The position numbers and the translations under genes were made by a program. DNA of 64,000 bases from Chelativorans salis (GTDB lineage Bacteria; Pseudomonadota; Alphaproteobacteria; Rhizobiales; Rhizobiaceae): contig NZ_JAOCZP010000001.1 of assembly GCF_025336525.1 (NCBI RefSeq), positions 868,001 through 932,000 on the forward strand, written 5' to 3'. The notes under the pieces are model-generated. The model saw only the letters and a program-made list of their open reading frames with translations, was not told the DNA's origin and did not search any database. Below are positions 24,657 through 32,939 of this stretch, piece by piece; the first letter of the stretch is position 1; each line of letters opens with the position of its first letter.

Positions 24657-26915
24657 ATGCGGCAATTGACGGCAAGTGAGGCAAAGATCGACCAAGGGAT
24701 GTCAGAGATCGATCGTTTGGTGCAGGAAATATTCGAGGAGGCGGCGTTGAAACGAGCCAGCGATCTGGCGAAACGCGAAGCCGCACGACCAATATCTGCT
24801 TCGAAGCAGCACGCGGCTGACGGCTCGAGGGACACGAGGCAGAATCTCGCCGAGCCATATCAGCATGCCTACATCCCAGAACGTGACGAGCCTCGACCCC
24901 AGGAGATTCGGCAAGAGGCCCCGCGGCGGGAGCCAGCCGAAGGGCGAGAAGGGGCAGAAGAACGCCGCCCCAGGGATAATGGCTCAGCCTCCACAAAGAC
25001 ACCGCATATACAGGAAATACCGAAGCCGGCTATGAAGCATGACGACCGCCCCGAAGGCATCGTCACCATCGAAGGAGACCGCAACCCGATCAAGGCGCGC
25101 GAGCGCGCGGCCGACCAAGCGGGCGATTCCGGCCGTGGCAAAGGACCGAGCGGCAAGGGACCCGGCGGCGGTGATGGCGTTTTTCACAAGCGGCTCGGGC
25201 CTGTGGATTTTGCCGCCAGTCTCAAGGCTGGTTTGACAGCGGTCCGGCAGAATCTCTTGGTCGTCATGGTCTTCACGGTGGCGAGCAACGCCCTGGTGCT
25301 GGCGATTCCGATCTATCTTTTCCAGATTTCGGACCGCATCCTGACGAGCCGATCGATCGACACCCTGGTGATGCTGACGGTTGTCATCGTCGGCGCAGTC
25401 ATTCTGCAGGCGGTATTCGACGCGATCCGGCGCTTCATTCTCATGCGGACGGCCGTCGAGTTTGCCGCACAATTGGGTTCGCCTATCCTCAGTGCCGCAG
25501 CGCGGGCTTCTTTGCATGGAAGCGGTCGCGAGTATCAGACGCTCGGTGATCTGCAACAGGTCCGTTCATTCCTTGTCTCGCGCACGCTGCTTTCCTTCCT
25601 CGATGCGCCGATCGCCCCACTGTTCGTGCTCGCGGTATTCTTGATCCATCCGCATCTCGGGTCGATCGTCGTGGTGACGGCGCTTTTGCTGCTTGTTTTT
25701 ACACTCATCAACCAGCGCGCCACGGCAGGGCCGTTCGGAGAAGCGAACACTGCGCAGGTCAAGGCCAACCTCCACCTGGAGTCCATGTCCCGCAATTCGC
25801 AGATCATCAATGCTCTGGCGATGATACCGGAGGCCGTGCAAATCTGGGGCAAGGATACGGCTGGTTCCTTGAAATCGCAGGTCGTTGCACAGGACCGCAA
25901 CATCGTCTTTGCTGCCCTGTCTAAAGGCTCGCGGCTCCTCACGCAGGTCGCAATGCTCGGCTGGGGCGCCTATTTGGCGATCGAAGGCGAGATCACCGGC
26001 GGCATGGTGATTGCTGCATCCATCATCGCAGGCCGCGCACTGGCGCCAATCGAGGGCGCCATCGAGGGGTGGAACCAATACAGTCAGTCCCGCTCGGCTT
26101 TCGAACGCATATCGACGCTGCTGAAGACATCCCCGCTCAATTTCGAGCGCCTGAACCTACCGCGGCCGGAGGGGCGCCTGGATGTGGAAAGGCTGCTTTA
26201 TGTGCCTCAGGGAACGAAGAGGGTCGTTCTCAACGGTATATCCTTCGCATTGACGCCGGGGGACTCTCTGGCCGTCATCGGAAATTCCGGCGCCGGCAAG
26301 ACGACGCTCGGCAAGATGCTTGTCGGGTCCATCCTTCCAACTTCAGGTAGCGTCAGGCTCGATCTCATGGATTTGCGCAACTGGGACCAGCGGCAGTTCG
26401 GCGAGAATATCGGCTACCTTCCGCAGGATGTTCAGCTCTTTCCCGGCACGATCAAGGCCAATATCGCACGCATGCGCGAGGATGCGACGGACGCGCAGAT
26501 CTACCAGGCGGCGAAGCTTGCGGACGTCCATGAGATGATCGCGACGTTGCCGCACGGCTATGAGACGGTCGTTGCCGGGGACGGGACGCCGCTTTCCGGT
26601 GGCCAAAAGCAGCGCATCGCGCTTGCCAGGGCCTTCTTCGGCAATCCGCGTTTGGTTGTACTCGATGAGCCTAACTCCAATCTGGACAGCGCTGGGGAAG
26701 AAGCGCTGGTGCGCGCGCTCGAGCACGCCAGGGAAAACAAGATCACCGTGATCACGATTACGCAGCGGCCGGCATTGCTCAACAATGTCGACAAGATCCT
26801 GCTTCTGGTGAACGGCACCGTTGCTCTGTTCGGTGTGCGCAAAGACGTTCTGCAAGCGCTTTCGACGCGCGGGGTGAGCATAGAGAACGGTTCCTTCGGG
26901 CACCAGATAAGCTGA
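24657..26915 (+). CDS. Type I secretion ABC exporter (PrtD-like) with long disordered N-terminus
   Basis: This is an inner-membrane ABC transporter and ATPase driving one-step export. I chose the ATG at 24657 (AGAGG 7 nt upstream); a GTG at 24579 would add 26 residues. Residues 1 to about 180 are charged, low-complexity and probably disordered (KREAARPISASK, EERRPRDNGSAS, GKGPSGKGPGGGDG). They do not resemble a C39 peptidase or the peptidase-like domain of HlyB. The membrane domain follows (LVVMVFTVASNALVLAIPIY, then LFQISDRILTSRSIDTLVML), as in PrtD/AprD. The ATPase domain has Walker A GNSGAGKTT (about 542-550), signature LSGGQKQR (646-653) and Walker B RLVVLDEPNSNLD. The expected H-loop His is Gln703 (TITQRPALLNNVD), an unusual change. 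The gene starts 99 bp after the second cargo gene and precedes the adaptor by 13 bp. Confidence 0.88.
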   Translation: MRQLTASEAKIDQGMSEIDRLVQEIFEEAALKRASDLAKREAARPISASKQHAADGSRDTRQNLAEPYQHAYIPERDEPRPQEIRQEAPRREPAEGREGAEERRPRDNGSASTKTPHIQEIPKPAMKHDDRPEGIVTIEGDRNPIKARERAADQAGDSGRGKGPSGKGPGGGDGVFHKRLGPVDFAASLKAGLTAVRQNLLVVMVFTVASNALVLAIPIYLFQISDRILTSRSIDTLVMLTVVIVGAVILQAVFDAIRRFILMRTAVEFAAQLGSPILSAAARASLHGSGREYQTLGDLQQVRSFLVSRTLLSFLDAPIAPLFVLAVFLIHPHLGSIVVVTALLLLVFTLINQRATAGPFGEANTAQVKANLHLESMSRNSQIINALAMIPEAVQIWGKDTAGSLKSQVVAQDRNIVFAALSKGSRLLTQVAMLGWGAYLAIEGEITGGMVIAASIIAGRALAPIEGAIEGWNQYSQSRSAFERISTLLKTSPLNFERLNLPRPEGRLDVERLLYVPQGTKRVVLNGISFALTPGDSLAVIGNSGAGKTTLGKMLVGSILPTSGSVRLDLMDLRNWDQRQFGENIGYLPQDVQLFPGTIKANIARMREDATDAQIYQAAKLADVHEMIATLPHGYETVVAGDGTPLSGGQKQRIALARAFFGNPRLVVLDEPNSNLDSAGEEALVRALEHARENKITVITITQRPALLNNVDKILLLVNGTVALFGVRKDVLQALSTRGVSIENGSFGHQIS

Positions 26916-26928
26916 GGGCGATCGCGAA

Positions 26929-28266
26929 ATGTCCGACATTGCGAAAGTTCACGACATCGAATGGTACTCCGACGTCCCACGCTCGATCCGGAAGCAGACG
27001 ACGGTGGGTCTCGTGCTCCTTGCCCTCACATTCGGGGGGTTCGGAGGTTGGGCCGTTACAGCTCCGCTTGCGGCGGCAGTTATCTCGCAGGGAAGTTTCG
27101 TTGCCACTGGACAAAACAAGGTTGTCCAACATTTCGAGGGAGGGATTATCAAGGAAATCCTGGTGAACGAAGGTGATCGGGTCGAGGTCGGCCAGCCACT
27201 GGTACGCCTCGACGAGACGGCAGCGCTGGCCAGGGAACGCGAGTTGTTCTTGCGGCGCATCAGGCTTGAGGCCATTGCCGCACGGCTCACTTCCCAGTTC
27301 GCCGGATCCGATGAGCTGGTGTTTCCAGCTCTCGTGGCAGACAATGAGGGCGATGTCGATATTGCACCGATGCTGGAAGGGCAGCGGCTCAATTTCGAAG
27401 CCTGGAAATCCAAACGTGACAGCGAGATAGCTTTACTCGAACGAAATATCGAGGCGTTGCGGTACCGCGCTGAAGGGTATGAGAAGCAGCGCGATGCGAC
27501 GGCGCTTCAGTTGAAGCTTTTGCGGGAAGAGGCGGAAGGGAAGGATATCCTTTTGAAGCAGGGCCTGATCCGCAAGACGGAGATAAAGGCCATCCAGAGG
27601 GCGATCGCTGAGGCGACCGGCCAGATCGGTCGTTTGACGGCGGAGGTTTCCGAGACCTACTCGCAGATCGGCAAACAGGAGCAGGAAATCGTCCAGGCCG
27701 AGAATGCTTATCGGCAGGCCGCGCTAGATGAACTGGAAGGTATCCAGGGGGAACTCGATTCCGTTCGGGAGCAATCTCGGGCAGCGGAAAACATCCTACA
27801 GCGAGCGACGATAAATGCGCCAGTTGCCGGAACCGTGGTGCGCTTGAACTATCACACCCCAGGCGGTGTGATCGAGAGCGGTAAAGGCATACTGGAAATC
27901 CTGCCAGCCGGAGCACCACTCATCATCGAAGCGCAGATACCGAGAACCGAGATCGATAGCGTAAGACGCGGGCAGAAGGCGACTGTGCGACTGACAGCGC
28001 TCAACCAGCGCACAACGCCTGTCCTGAATGGCGACGTCTTTTACGTTTCCGCTGACGCACTGCCTGGGCAGAAGGCTGAGCAGGATCAGGAAGTTTACCT
28101 CGCGCGCGTCCGCCTACCGCCAAGCGAACTGGCAAAGGTTAGAGGTTTTCGCCCGACTCCAGGAATGCCGGCGGAAATCCTTATTCAAACAGCCGAGCGT
28201 ACATTCTTCAGCTATATCACCAGGCCGATCGCGGATAGCATGTCGCGTGCGTTCTCCGAGCGCTGA
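26929..28266 (+). CDS. Type I secretion membrane-fusion adaptor (HlyD/PrtE-like)
   Basis: This 445-residue periplasmic adaptor would connect the ABC exporter to an outer-membrane TolC-type channel. It has a short cytoplasmic N-terminus, one membrane segment (about 24-48, TVGLVLLALTFGGFGGWAVT) and a split lipoyl/barrel domain opening with VQHFEGGIIKEILVNEGDRV. A long coiled-coil hairpin (about 95-290; LLRE, ETYSQIGKQEQEIVQAE, ELEGIQGELDSVREQ) follows. The returning lipoyl half INAPVAGTVVRLNYHTPGG and C-terminal barrel include GMPAEILIQTAERTFFSYI, the classic PrtE/HlyD ending. It starts 13 bp after the exporter. No TolC homologue is seen in the window, so the outer-membrane channel must be encoded elsewhere. 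Confidence 0.92.
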   Translation: MSDIAKVHDIEWYSDVPRSIRKQTTVGLVLLALTFGGFGGWAVTAPLAAAVISQGSFVATGQNKVVQHFEGGIIKEILVNEGDRVEVGQPLVRLDETAALARERELFLRRIRLEAIAARLTSQFAGSDELVFPALVADNEGDVDIAPMLEGQRLNFEAWKSKRDSEIALLERNIEALRYRAEGYEKQRDATALQLKLLREEAEGKDILLKQGLIRKTEIKAIQRAIAEATGQIGRLTAEVSETYSQIGKQEQEIVQAENAYRQAALDELEGIQGELDSVREQSRAAENILQRATINAPVAGTVVRLNYHTPGGVIESGKGILEILPAGAPLIIEAQIPRTEIDSVRRGQKATVRLTALNQRTTPVLNGDVFYVSADALPGQKAEQDQEVYLARVRLPPSELAKVRGFRPTPGMPAEILIQTAERTFFSYITRPIADSMSRAFSER

Positions 28267-28463
28267 CGTCGGACCGGTTGCGCAGCCTTGCATTTACCAG
28301 CTTTCCGGAGGACCGCGGGGGCAACCGTTTCGAACGGTGCTGCTTGGCTGTCCGACAGCCTATGTACCGGTCGCACCGCAGGCCATTTCGAGGCGGTCAG
28401 CGAGGCCGGTTGAGCGGGAATGGCGCACGCCCGTCCCATGTAAAGACGCTTGTGCGGCTACCT

Positions 28464-28830
28464 TCAAGAATAGCAATGCAAGTTCAGCTTGTTGCCGTCC
28501 AGATCCGCGAAAATAGGCACCGTAGAAGCTCTTGCCGCGCGGCCCTGGTGCGCCCTCATCGGATGCGCCTAGTCGTAATGCCAGCGCGTGCAACCTGTCG
28601 ACCACGGCAGTATCGTCCACGCTCAAGGCTACTATGGTGCCATTGCCGGCCGTCGCAGCCGCACGGTCGTAGGGCATGCTCAAAACGAACAACGGCCCGT
28701 TCTCGAAGCGCCAGGCCACCAGACTGCCGGTGCGATATGCGCGTTCAGCGCCCATTTCGAAAAGTAGCTTGTCATAGAAGGTGGCGGAACGTTCAAGTTC
28801 ATTCGTACCCAGGGTGACGTAGCCGATCAT
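28464..28830 (-). pseudogene. VOC/glyoxalase-family protein, frameshifted near its C-terminus
   Basis: The ATG at 28830 opens MIGYVTLGTNELERSATFYD, the typical start of a small VOC-fold (glyoxalase/bleomycin-resistance-like) protein. The normal core continues: WRFENGPLFVLSMPYDR, GNGTIVALSVDD, AVVDRLHALALRLG and GKSFYGAYF. The expected final strand is F-A-D-x-D-G-N-K-L-N, which carries a family metal-site region. That segment is present, but in the next frame: reading TTTT as TTT at complementary positions 28510-28513 restores FADLDGNKLNLHCYS and a stop at 28464, giving about 121 residues. Without the correction the frame runs on to 28360 with noise. It is either a true one-base insertion or a sequencing error. 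The same strand carries a methyltransferase gene upstream. Confidence 0.8.
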
Positions 28831-28984
28831 TTCGATACCTCTTCGTGCTGAGCCGGTTGATGCGCAATTCCATGGTAGCCAGACGACAATGATCGATTTG
28901 GCGCATATGGCGCTGCTGCCGTCACACAATTCGTTGTCCTTGCACGATGCAGAGCCGGAATCGAGGCCGTGAAGCGCCATCGGG

Positions 28985-29776
28985 TCAGGAAAGTGGCTTT
29001 CGCGCACAGACGGCATAGCGGCACTGCATCGCCCGCTCGAACGCCTTGAGAAAGGCCATACGCCGCGCCTGCGCGCGGTGGATCGCGCCAAGCCGCGGAT
29101 CGATCACCGGTGCCTCGAAACCCGCTTCGGTGAGAAGTCGGCTTATATCTTCCGCTCTGACGCCCTGGGAGAAGTAGACGCGGGAAAGGATGCTGCGGTG
29201 TCTGGCCTGCAACTCGGAATCGATTTCGGGCCCAGGCTTTGCCTTTCCAGCACGGAGGCTTTCAATCGCCTTGCGGAGGCGGCTCGCCCAGGTCTCCGTG
29301 ACGAAGTCGCCGTCGACGATCAGCAGGCGCCCACCGGGCTTCAGGAGCGAGAACCATTCGGTGAAGGCCGCCCGCGGATTGACCAGGGTCCAGACCAAAT
29401 GGCGGGTGACGATGACGTCATAGCTCTCCTTTTCTTCCAGTGTCCGTTCCGCATCGCCTAGCAAAAAGCGGATGCCGCTTTCCTTTTCCATCGCCTTCGC
29501 GCGCGCTTTGGCGAGCATCGGCTCCGACCAATCGAGCCCGGTGACGGCGAAGCCCAGATCGTGCATGAGGTGTGAGATGACACCCGTGCCGCAGGCAAGA
29601 TCAAGCGCCCGCTTCCCCTCCCCCGGTCCCAGATGCTTCAGGATCAGCCTGTGCCAGGCGGCGCGCTCCTCTTCCGAGAAGATCTCGTGCCCCACCGAAA
29701 GATCGAATGTCTCGGCGCGCGCCGACCAGTAGTCTCGTATCTCCTCGCGCAACGAATAGTTGGCGTGTTCCGTCAT
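28985..29776 (-). CDS. Class I SAM-dependent methyltransferase
   Basis: This is a 263-residue Rossmann-fold methyltransferase. SAM-binding motif I is RALDLACGTGVISHLMHDLG, followed by AVTGLDWSEPMLAKARAKA (motif II acidic residue) and the acidic IRFLLGDAERT region. DVIVTRHLVWTLVNPRAAF and GGRLLIVDGDF are the motif IV/post-motif strands. The substrate is not evident. It is divergently transcribed from the iron-siderophore binding-protein gene across a 112-bp spacer containing an AT-rich dyad, and could be co-regulated with it. Such methyltransferases are often found beside metallophore-uptake operons, but a biosynthetic role is only a possibility here. Confidence 0.88.
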   Translation of the reverse strand: MTEHANYSLREEIRDYWSARAETFDLSVGHEIFSEEERAAWHRLILKHLGPGEGKRALDLACGTGVISHLMHDLGFAVTGLDWSEPMLAKARAKAMEKESGIRFLLGDAERTLEEKESYDVIVTRHLVWTLVNPRAAFTEWFSLLKPGGRLLIVDGDFVTETWASRLRKAIESLRAGKAKPGPEIDSELQARHRSILSRVYFSQGVRAEDISRLLTEAGFEAPVIDPRLGAIHRAQARRMAFLKAFERAMQCRYAVCARKPLS

Positions 29777-29808
29777 TCCGGCTCCCGCTGTTTCATCACT
29801 TTGGAATC

Positions 29809-29853
29809 GCTATAAAAGATATTTCTTGAGAAAAGAAGTCGTATTTTATAAGC
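29809..29853. promoter_or_regulatory. AT-rich dyad between methyltransferase and iron-uptake operon
   Basis: Outer arms GCTATAAAA (29809-29817) and TTTTATAAGC (29844-29853) enclose an inner near-palindrome TTTCTTGAGAAA (29822-29833). The element sits centrally between divergent starts at 29776 and 29889, where an iron-responsive regulator (Irr, RirA or Fur/Mur type in this order) would be expected. The match to a specific box was not established. Confidence 0.45.
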
Positions 29854-29888
29854 CCACCTGCACAATCAACTTTTTAAGCGAGAGTGCC

Positions 29889-31028
29889 ATGGATTTCCGC
29901 AAGGTCGCAGCAGGTACAGCGGCAGCCGTGTTCGTCGTCTTATCGACCATGTTTGATGCGAGCGCCGAGACGGTCACGGTGACCGACGTCACCGGCCGCG
30001 AGGTCGAAGTCAACGTGCCCGTCGAAAGGGTGATCCTGGGCGAAGGCCGGCAGATATATCTCGTGGCGGCGCTCGACACGGAGGAACCATTCAAACGGAT
30101 CGTGGGCTGGCGCGACGACTTCAAGAGCGCCGATCCAGACAATTATGCGCTCTATCTCGAGAAGTTCCTCGAGATGGCAAAGCTGCCAACCTTCGGCGGC
30201 TTCAAGGACGGCACCTTCGATGTCGAGCAGGCCGTTTCGCTGAACCCAGACGTCATCTTGATGAACATCGAGTCCAAGCAGGCGACCGAGGACGCGAAAT
30301 ATATCGAGAAGCTCGCCGCTGCCGGCATCCCGCTTGTCTATGTCGATTTCCGCGAGCACCCCTTCATCAACACCGAGCCAAGCATGCGCCTGTTCGGCAA
30401 GCTCTTCGGCAAAGAGGAACGCGCCGAGGAGTTCATTGCCTGGCGCCATGCTGAGATCGAGCGCGTGACCGACGTCATCGAGAGGGAGAATCCCGAGCGC
30501 CCCAAGGTGTTCATCGAGCGCGCCGGCGGCTACTCGGAAGACTGCTGCATGAGCTTCGGCAAGGACAATTTCGGCAAGTATGTCGAGTTGGCGGGCGGCG
30601 AGAATATCGCCAAGGATATCATTCCCGGCACCTTCGGCACGGTCAACCCGGAGCAGATCATCGCCTCCGACCCCGATCAGTTCATCACGACCGGCGGGTG
30701 GTGGGAGGCCTATGTGCCGGGCGGCGCCTGGGTCGGCGTCGGCCCCGGCCGCGACGAGGCGGAGGCCCTGCGCAAGCTCAAGGGGCTTACCGAGCGCCCG
30801 GCCTTCACCGGCGTCAAGGCGGTAGAGAACGGGCAGGTGCATGCCATCTGGCACCAGTTCTACAACAGCCCCTATCAGTTCGTGGCCATCCAGCAGATGG
30901 CGAAGTGGTTGCATCCCGAGCTCTTCGCCGATCTCGATCCGGAAGCGACCTTCAAGGAACTGCACGTGCGGTTCCTGCCCGTCGCCTACGAGCCTGGCCA
31001 CTGGGTTTCGCTTTCCGATGGCGAGTGA
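29889..31028 (+). CDS. Iron-siderophore ABC transporter substrate-binding protein 1
   Basis: This is a periplasmic receptor of the FepB/FecB/BtuF cluster, about 379 residues. I chose the ATG at 29889 (MDFRKVAAGTAAAVFVV), which gives a clean Sec signal peptide cut near ASAE; the frame is open upstream but without leader character. The mature protein opens with TVTVTDVTGREVEVNVPVER, the usual type III binding-protein start. LNPDVILMNIESKQ, LVYVDFREHPFINTE, RLFGKLFGKEERAEEF and RAGGYSEDCCMSFGKDNFGK follow. The Asp-Cys-Cys motif is also present in the second binding protein of this operon. The stop overlaps the permease gene start by 11 bp. The likely ligand is a ferric siderophore or other iron complex; the exact ligand is unknown. 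Confidence 0.9.
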   Translation: MDFRKVAAGTAAAVFVVLSTMFDASAETVTVTDVTGREVEVNVPVERVILGEGRQIYLVAALDTEEPFKRIVGWRDDFKSADPDNYALYLEKFLEMAKLPTFGGFKDGTFDVEQAVSLNPDVILMNIESKQATEDAKYIEKLAAAGIPLVYVDFREHPFINTEPSMRLFGKLFGKEERAEEFIAWRHAEIERVTDVIERENPERPKVFIERAGGYSEDCCMSFGKDNFGKYVELAGGENIAKDIIPGTFGTVNPEQIIASDPDQFITTGGWWEAYVPGGAWVGVGPGRDEAEALRKLKGLTERPAFTGVKAVENGQVHAIWHQFYNSPYQFVAIQQMAKWLHPELFADLDPEATFKELHVRFLPVAYEPGHWVSLSDGE

Positions 31029-32094
31029 TCGGGCAGCCGTCGCTGCACATGATACCGGCGGAGGGCGCGGGCACTACCGCGCCCTCGTCTGGCGACGGCA
31101 GCTAATTCTCGCAGGGTTGGGGGCTGCCCTACTCGTCAGCCTCTGTGTCGACCTGGCGCTCGGCCCCGCCCGCTATGGTCTCGGCGAGGTGGTCCAGGGG
31201 CTGTTCGCTCCCGATACCGTTTCGCAGCAGGTGCGCGTGGTTCTGTGGGATATCCGCATGCCCGTGGCGCTGATGGCCGTCGTGGTCGGCGCGGCCTTGA
31301 GCGTGGCGGGCGCGCAGATGCAGACCATCCTCAACAACCCCCTCGCAAGCCCCTTCACGCTCGGCATTTCCGCCGCTGCCAGCTTCGGCGCCGCCCTCGC
31401 GCTCGCCTTCGGCGTGGTGCTCATCCCCGCAGCTATCGAATATGTGGTGCCGGTCAACGCCTTCGTGATGGCGATGCTCGCCGCCCTTCTCATTCACATG
31501 CTCAGCGTCAAGCGCGGTGTGACGGTGGAGACCATCGTGCTGCTGGGCATCGCGCTGGTCTTCACCTTCAATGCACTCCTGTCGCTCGTCCAGTTCCTCT
31601 CCTCTGCCGAAGCGCTCGCGGCCGTCGTCTTCTGGACCATGGGCAGCCTGACCAAGGCCACCTGGCCGAAGCTCGGCCTCACCACGCTCGTGCTTCTGGC
31701 CGTCCTGCCGATTTTCGCCCGACGCGCCTGGGCGCTGACGGCACTGCGGCTGGGCGAGGACAAGGCCGCAAGCTTCGGCATCAAGGTCGCGCGCCTCAGG
31801 CTCGAGACGCTGATGATGGTCAGCCTGCTCGCTGCCATTCCCGTCGCCTTTGTCGGCACGATCGGTTTCATCGGGCTGGTTGGTCCCCACATCGCCCGCA
31901 TGATCATCGGTGAGGACCAGCGCTTCTTCCTGCCTGCTTCCGCGCTTTCGGGTGCGTTAATCCTCTCGGCCAGCTCCGTGGTCAGCAAGCTGCTCATTCC
32001 CGGCACGATCTTCCCGATCGGCATCGTCACATCACTGATCGGAATCCCGTTCTTCATTTCCCTCATCCTGTCCAGTGCGAGGCGCTCATGGTGA
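31018..32094 (+). CDS. FecCD-type ABC transporter permease
   Basis: This 358-residue integral membrane protein of the FecCD/BtuC family has about nine to ten hydrophobic helices. Characteristic features are DIRMPVALMAVVVGAALSVA, GAQMQTILNNPLASPFTLGI, SAAASFGAALALAFG and the ATPase-coupling region GLVGPHIARMIIGEDQR. I chose the ATG at 31018, which overlaps the end of the binding-protein gene; earlier in-frame starts lie inside that gene. Only one permease gene is present, so the transporter would be a homodimer (BtuC2-like). It is followed by the ATPase gene with a 7-bp overlap. Confidence 0.93.
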   Translation: MASDRAAVAAHDTGGGRGHYRALVWRRQLILAGLGAALLVSLCVDLALGPARYGLGEVVQGLFAPDTVSQQVRVVLWDIRMPVALMAVVVGAALSVAGAQMQTILNNPLASPFTLGISAAASFGAALALAFGVVLIPAAIEYVVPVNAFVMAMLAALLIHMLSVKRGVTVETIVLLGIALVFTFNALLSLVQFLSSAEALAAVVFWTMGSLTKATWPKLGLTTLVLLAVLPIFARRAWALTALRLGEDKAASFGIKVARLRLETLMMVSLLAAIPVAFVGTIGFIGLVGPHIARMIIGEDQRFFLPASALSGALILSASSVVSKLLIPGTIFPIGIVTSLIGIPFFISLILSSARRSW

Positions 32095-32939
32095 CGATCA
32101 GGCTCGAAACGCTCGGCGCGCACTACGGCAGAAAGCTTCTGCTCGAAGACGTGACGACGCCGGCGTTCAAGAGCGGCGACATGGTGGCCGTGATCGGCCC
32201 GAACGCCGCCGGCAAATCTACGCTCTTTAAGCGCGTCGCAGGCCTCTTAAAGGGGCCGGGCGAGGTGCAGGTGGAGGGCGCGCGCCGGGGGCGGAACAGC
32301 ATCTGCTACATGCCGCAGGACACTTCGGCCAATGCTGTGCTCACGGTTTACGAATCCGTGCTGCTCGCCCGCAAGCAGGGTGCGGGTTGGTCCGTCGGCG
32401 ACGATGATCTCGCCCGCATCGACGAGATCATGAAAGCGCTCGGTATCGCTGACACCGCTTTCAGGAATATCGGCGAGCTTTCCGGCGGTCAGCGGCAGCT
32501 CGCGAGCCTTGCGCAGACGCTGGTGCGCGAGCCGGAAATCCTGCTGATGGACGAGCCGACCTCCGCGCTCGACCTTTCCCGGCAGGTGGAGGTGCTTGGC
32601 CTCATGCAGGACCTTGCCCGCGCGCGCGGCATGATCGTTCTCATCGCCTTGCATGACCTCAACCACGCCCTGCGCTTCTGCGACCAAGCGATGGTCGTCG
32701 CCGGCGGGCAGCTCGTCGCCTGCGGCCCCTCCTCCGAAATCATCACGCCGGCGCTTCTCAGCGAGGTCTACCACGTCGAGGCGCGCATCGAGCCCTGCTC
32801 GCGCGGGATTGGGCATGTCATCGTAGACGGAGTGGCGGCCCAGCGCCGGACATTCGCCTCGCCGGCCACCGAAACCAGTATCCGCAATGTAGATCGGGAG
32901 AACAGGAAATGTGGAGCAATGGCCGCACAGGCATCGTGA
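32088..32939 (+). CDS. FecE-type ABC transporter ATP-binding protein
   Basis: This 283-residue ATPase of the iron-complex importer has Walker A GPNAAGKSTLFK, Q-loop CYMPQDTSANAVLT, signature LSGGQRQLASLAQTL, Walker B EILLMDEPTSALD and the H-loop in LIALHDLNHALRF. All are intact. The C-terminal ~30 residues (RTFASPATETSIRNVDREN) are an extra tail, and its last 31 bp overlap the start of the second binding-protein gene. Translation coupling from binding protein to permease to ATPase to second binding protein is therefore continuous. Confidence 0.93.
   Translation: MVTIRLETLGAHYGRKLLLEDVTTPAFKSGDMVAVIGPNAAGKSTLFKRVAGLLKGPGEVQVEGARRGRNSICYMPQDTSANAVLTVYESVLLARKQGAGWSVGDDDLARIDEIMKALGIADTAFRNIGELSGGQRQLASLAQTLVREPEILLMDEPTSALDLSRQVEVLGLMQDLARARGMIVLIALHDLNHALRFCDQAMVVAGGQLVACGPSSEIITPALLSEVYHVEARIEPCSRGIGHVIVDGVAAQRRTFASPATETSIRNVDRENRKCGAMAAQAS

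Noticed and set aside
28985-29776. Methyltransferase as a siderophore-biosynthesis gene
   Set aside because: No synthetase or other biosynthetic gene is nearby; linkage to the iron operon is only divergent, so only a general methyltransferase call was made.
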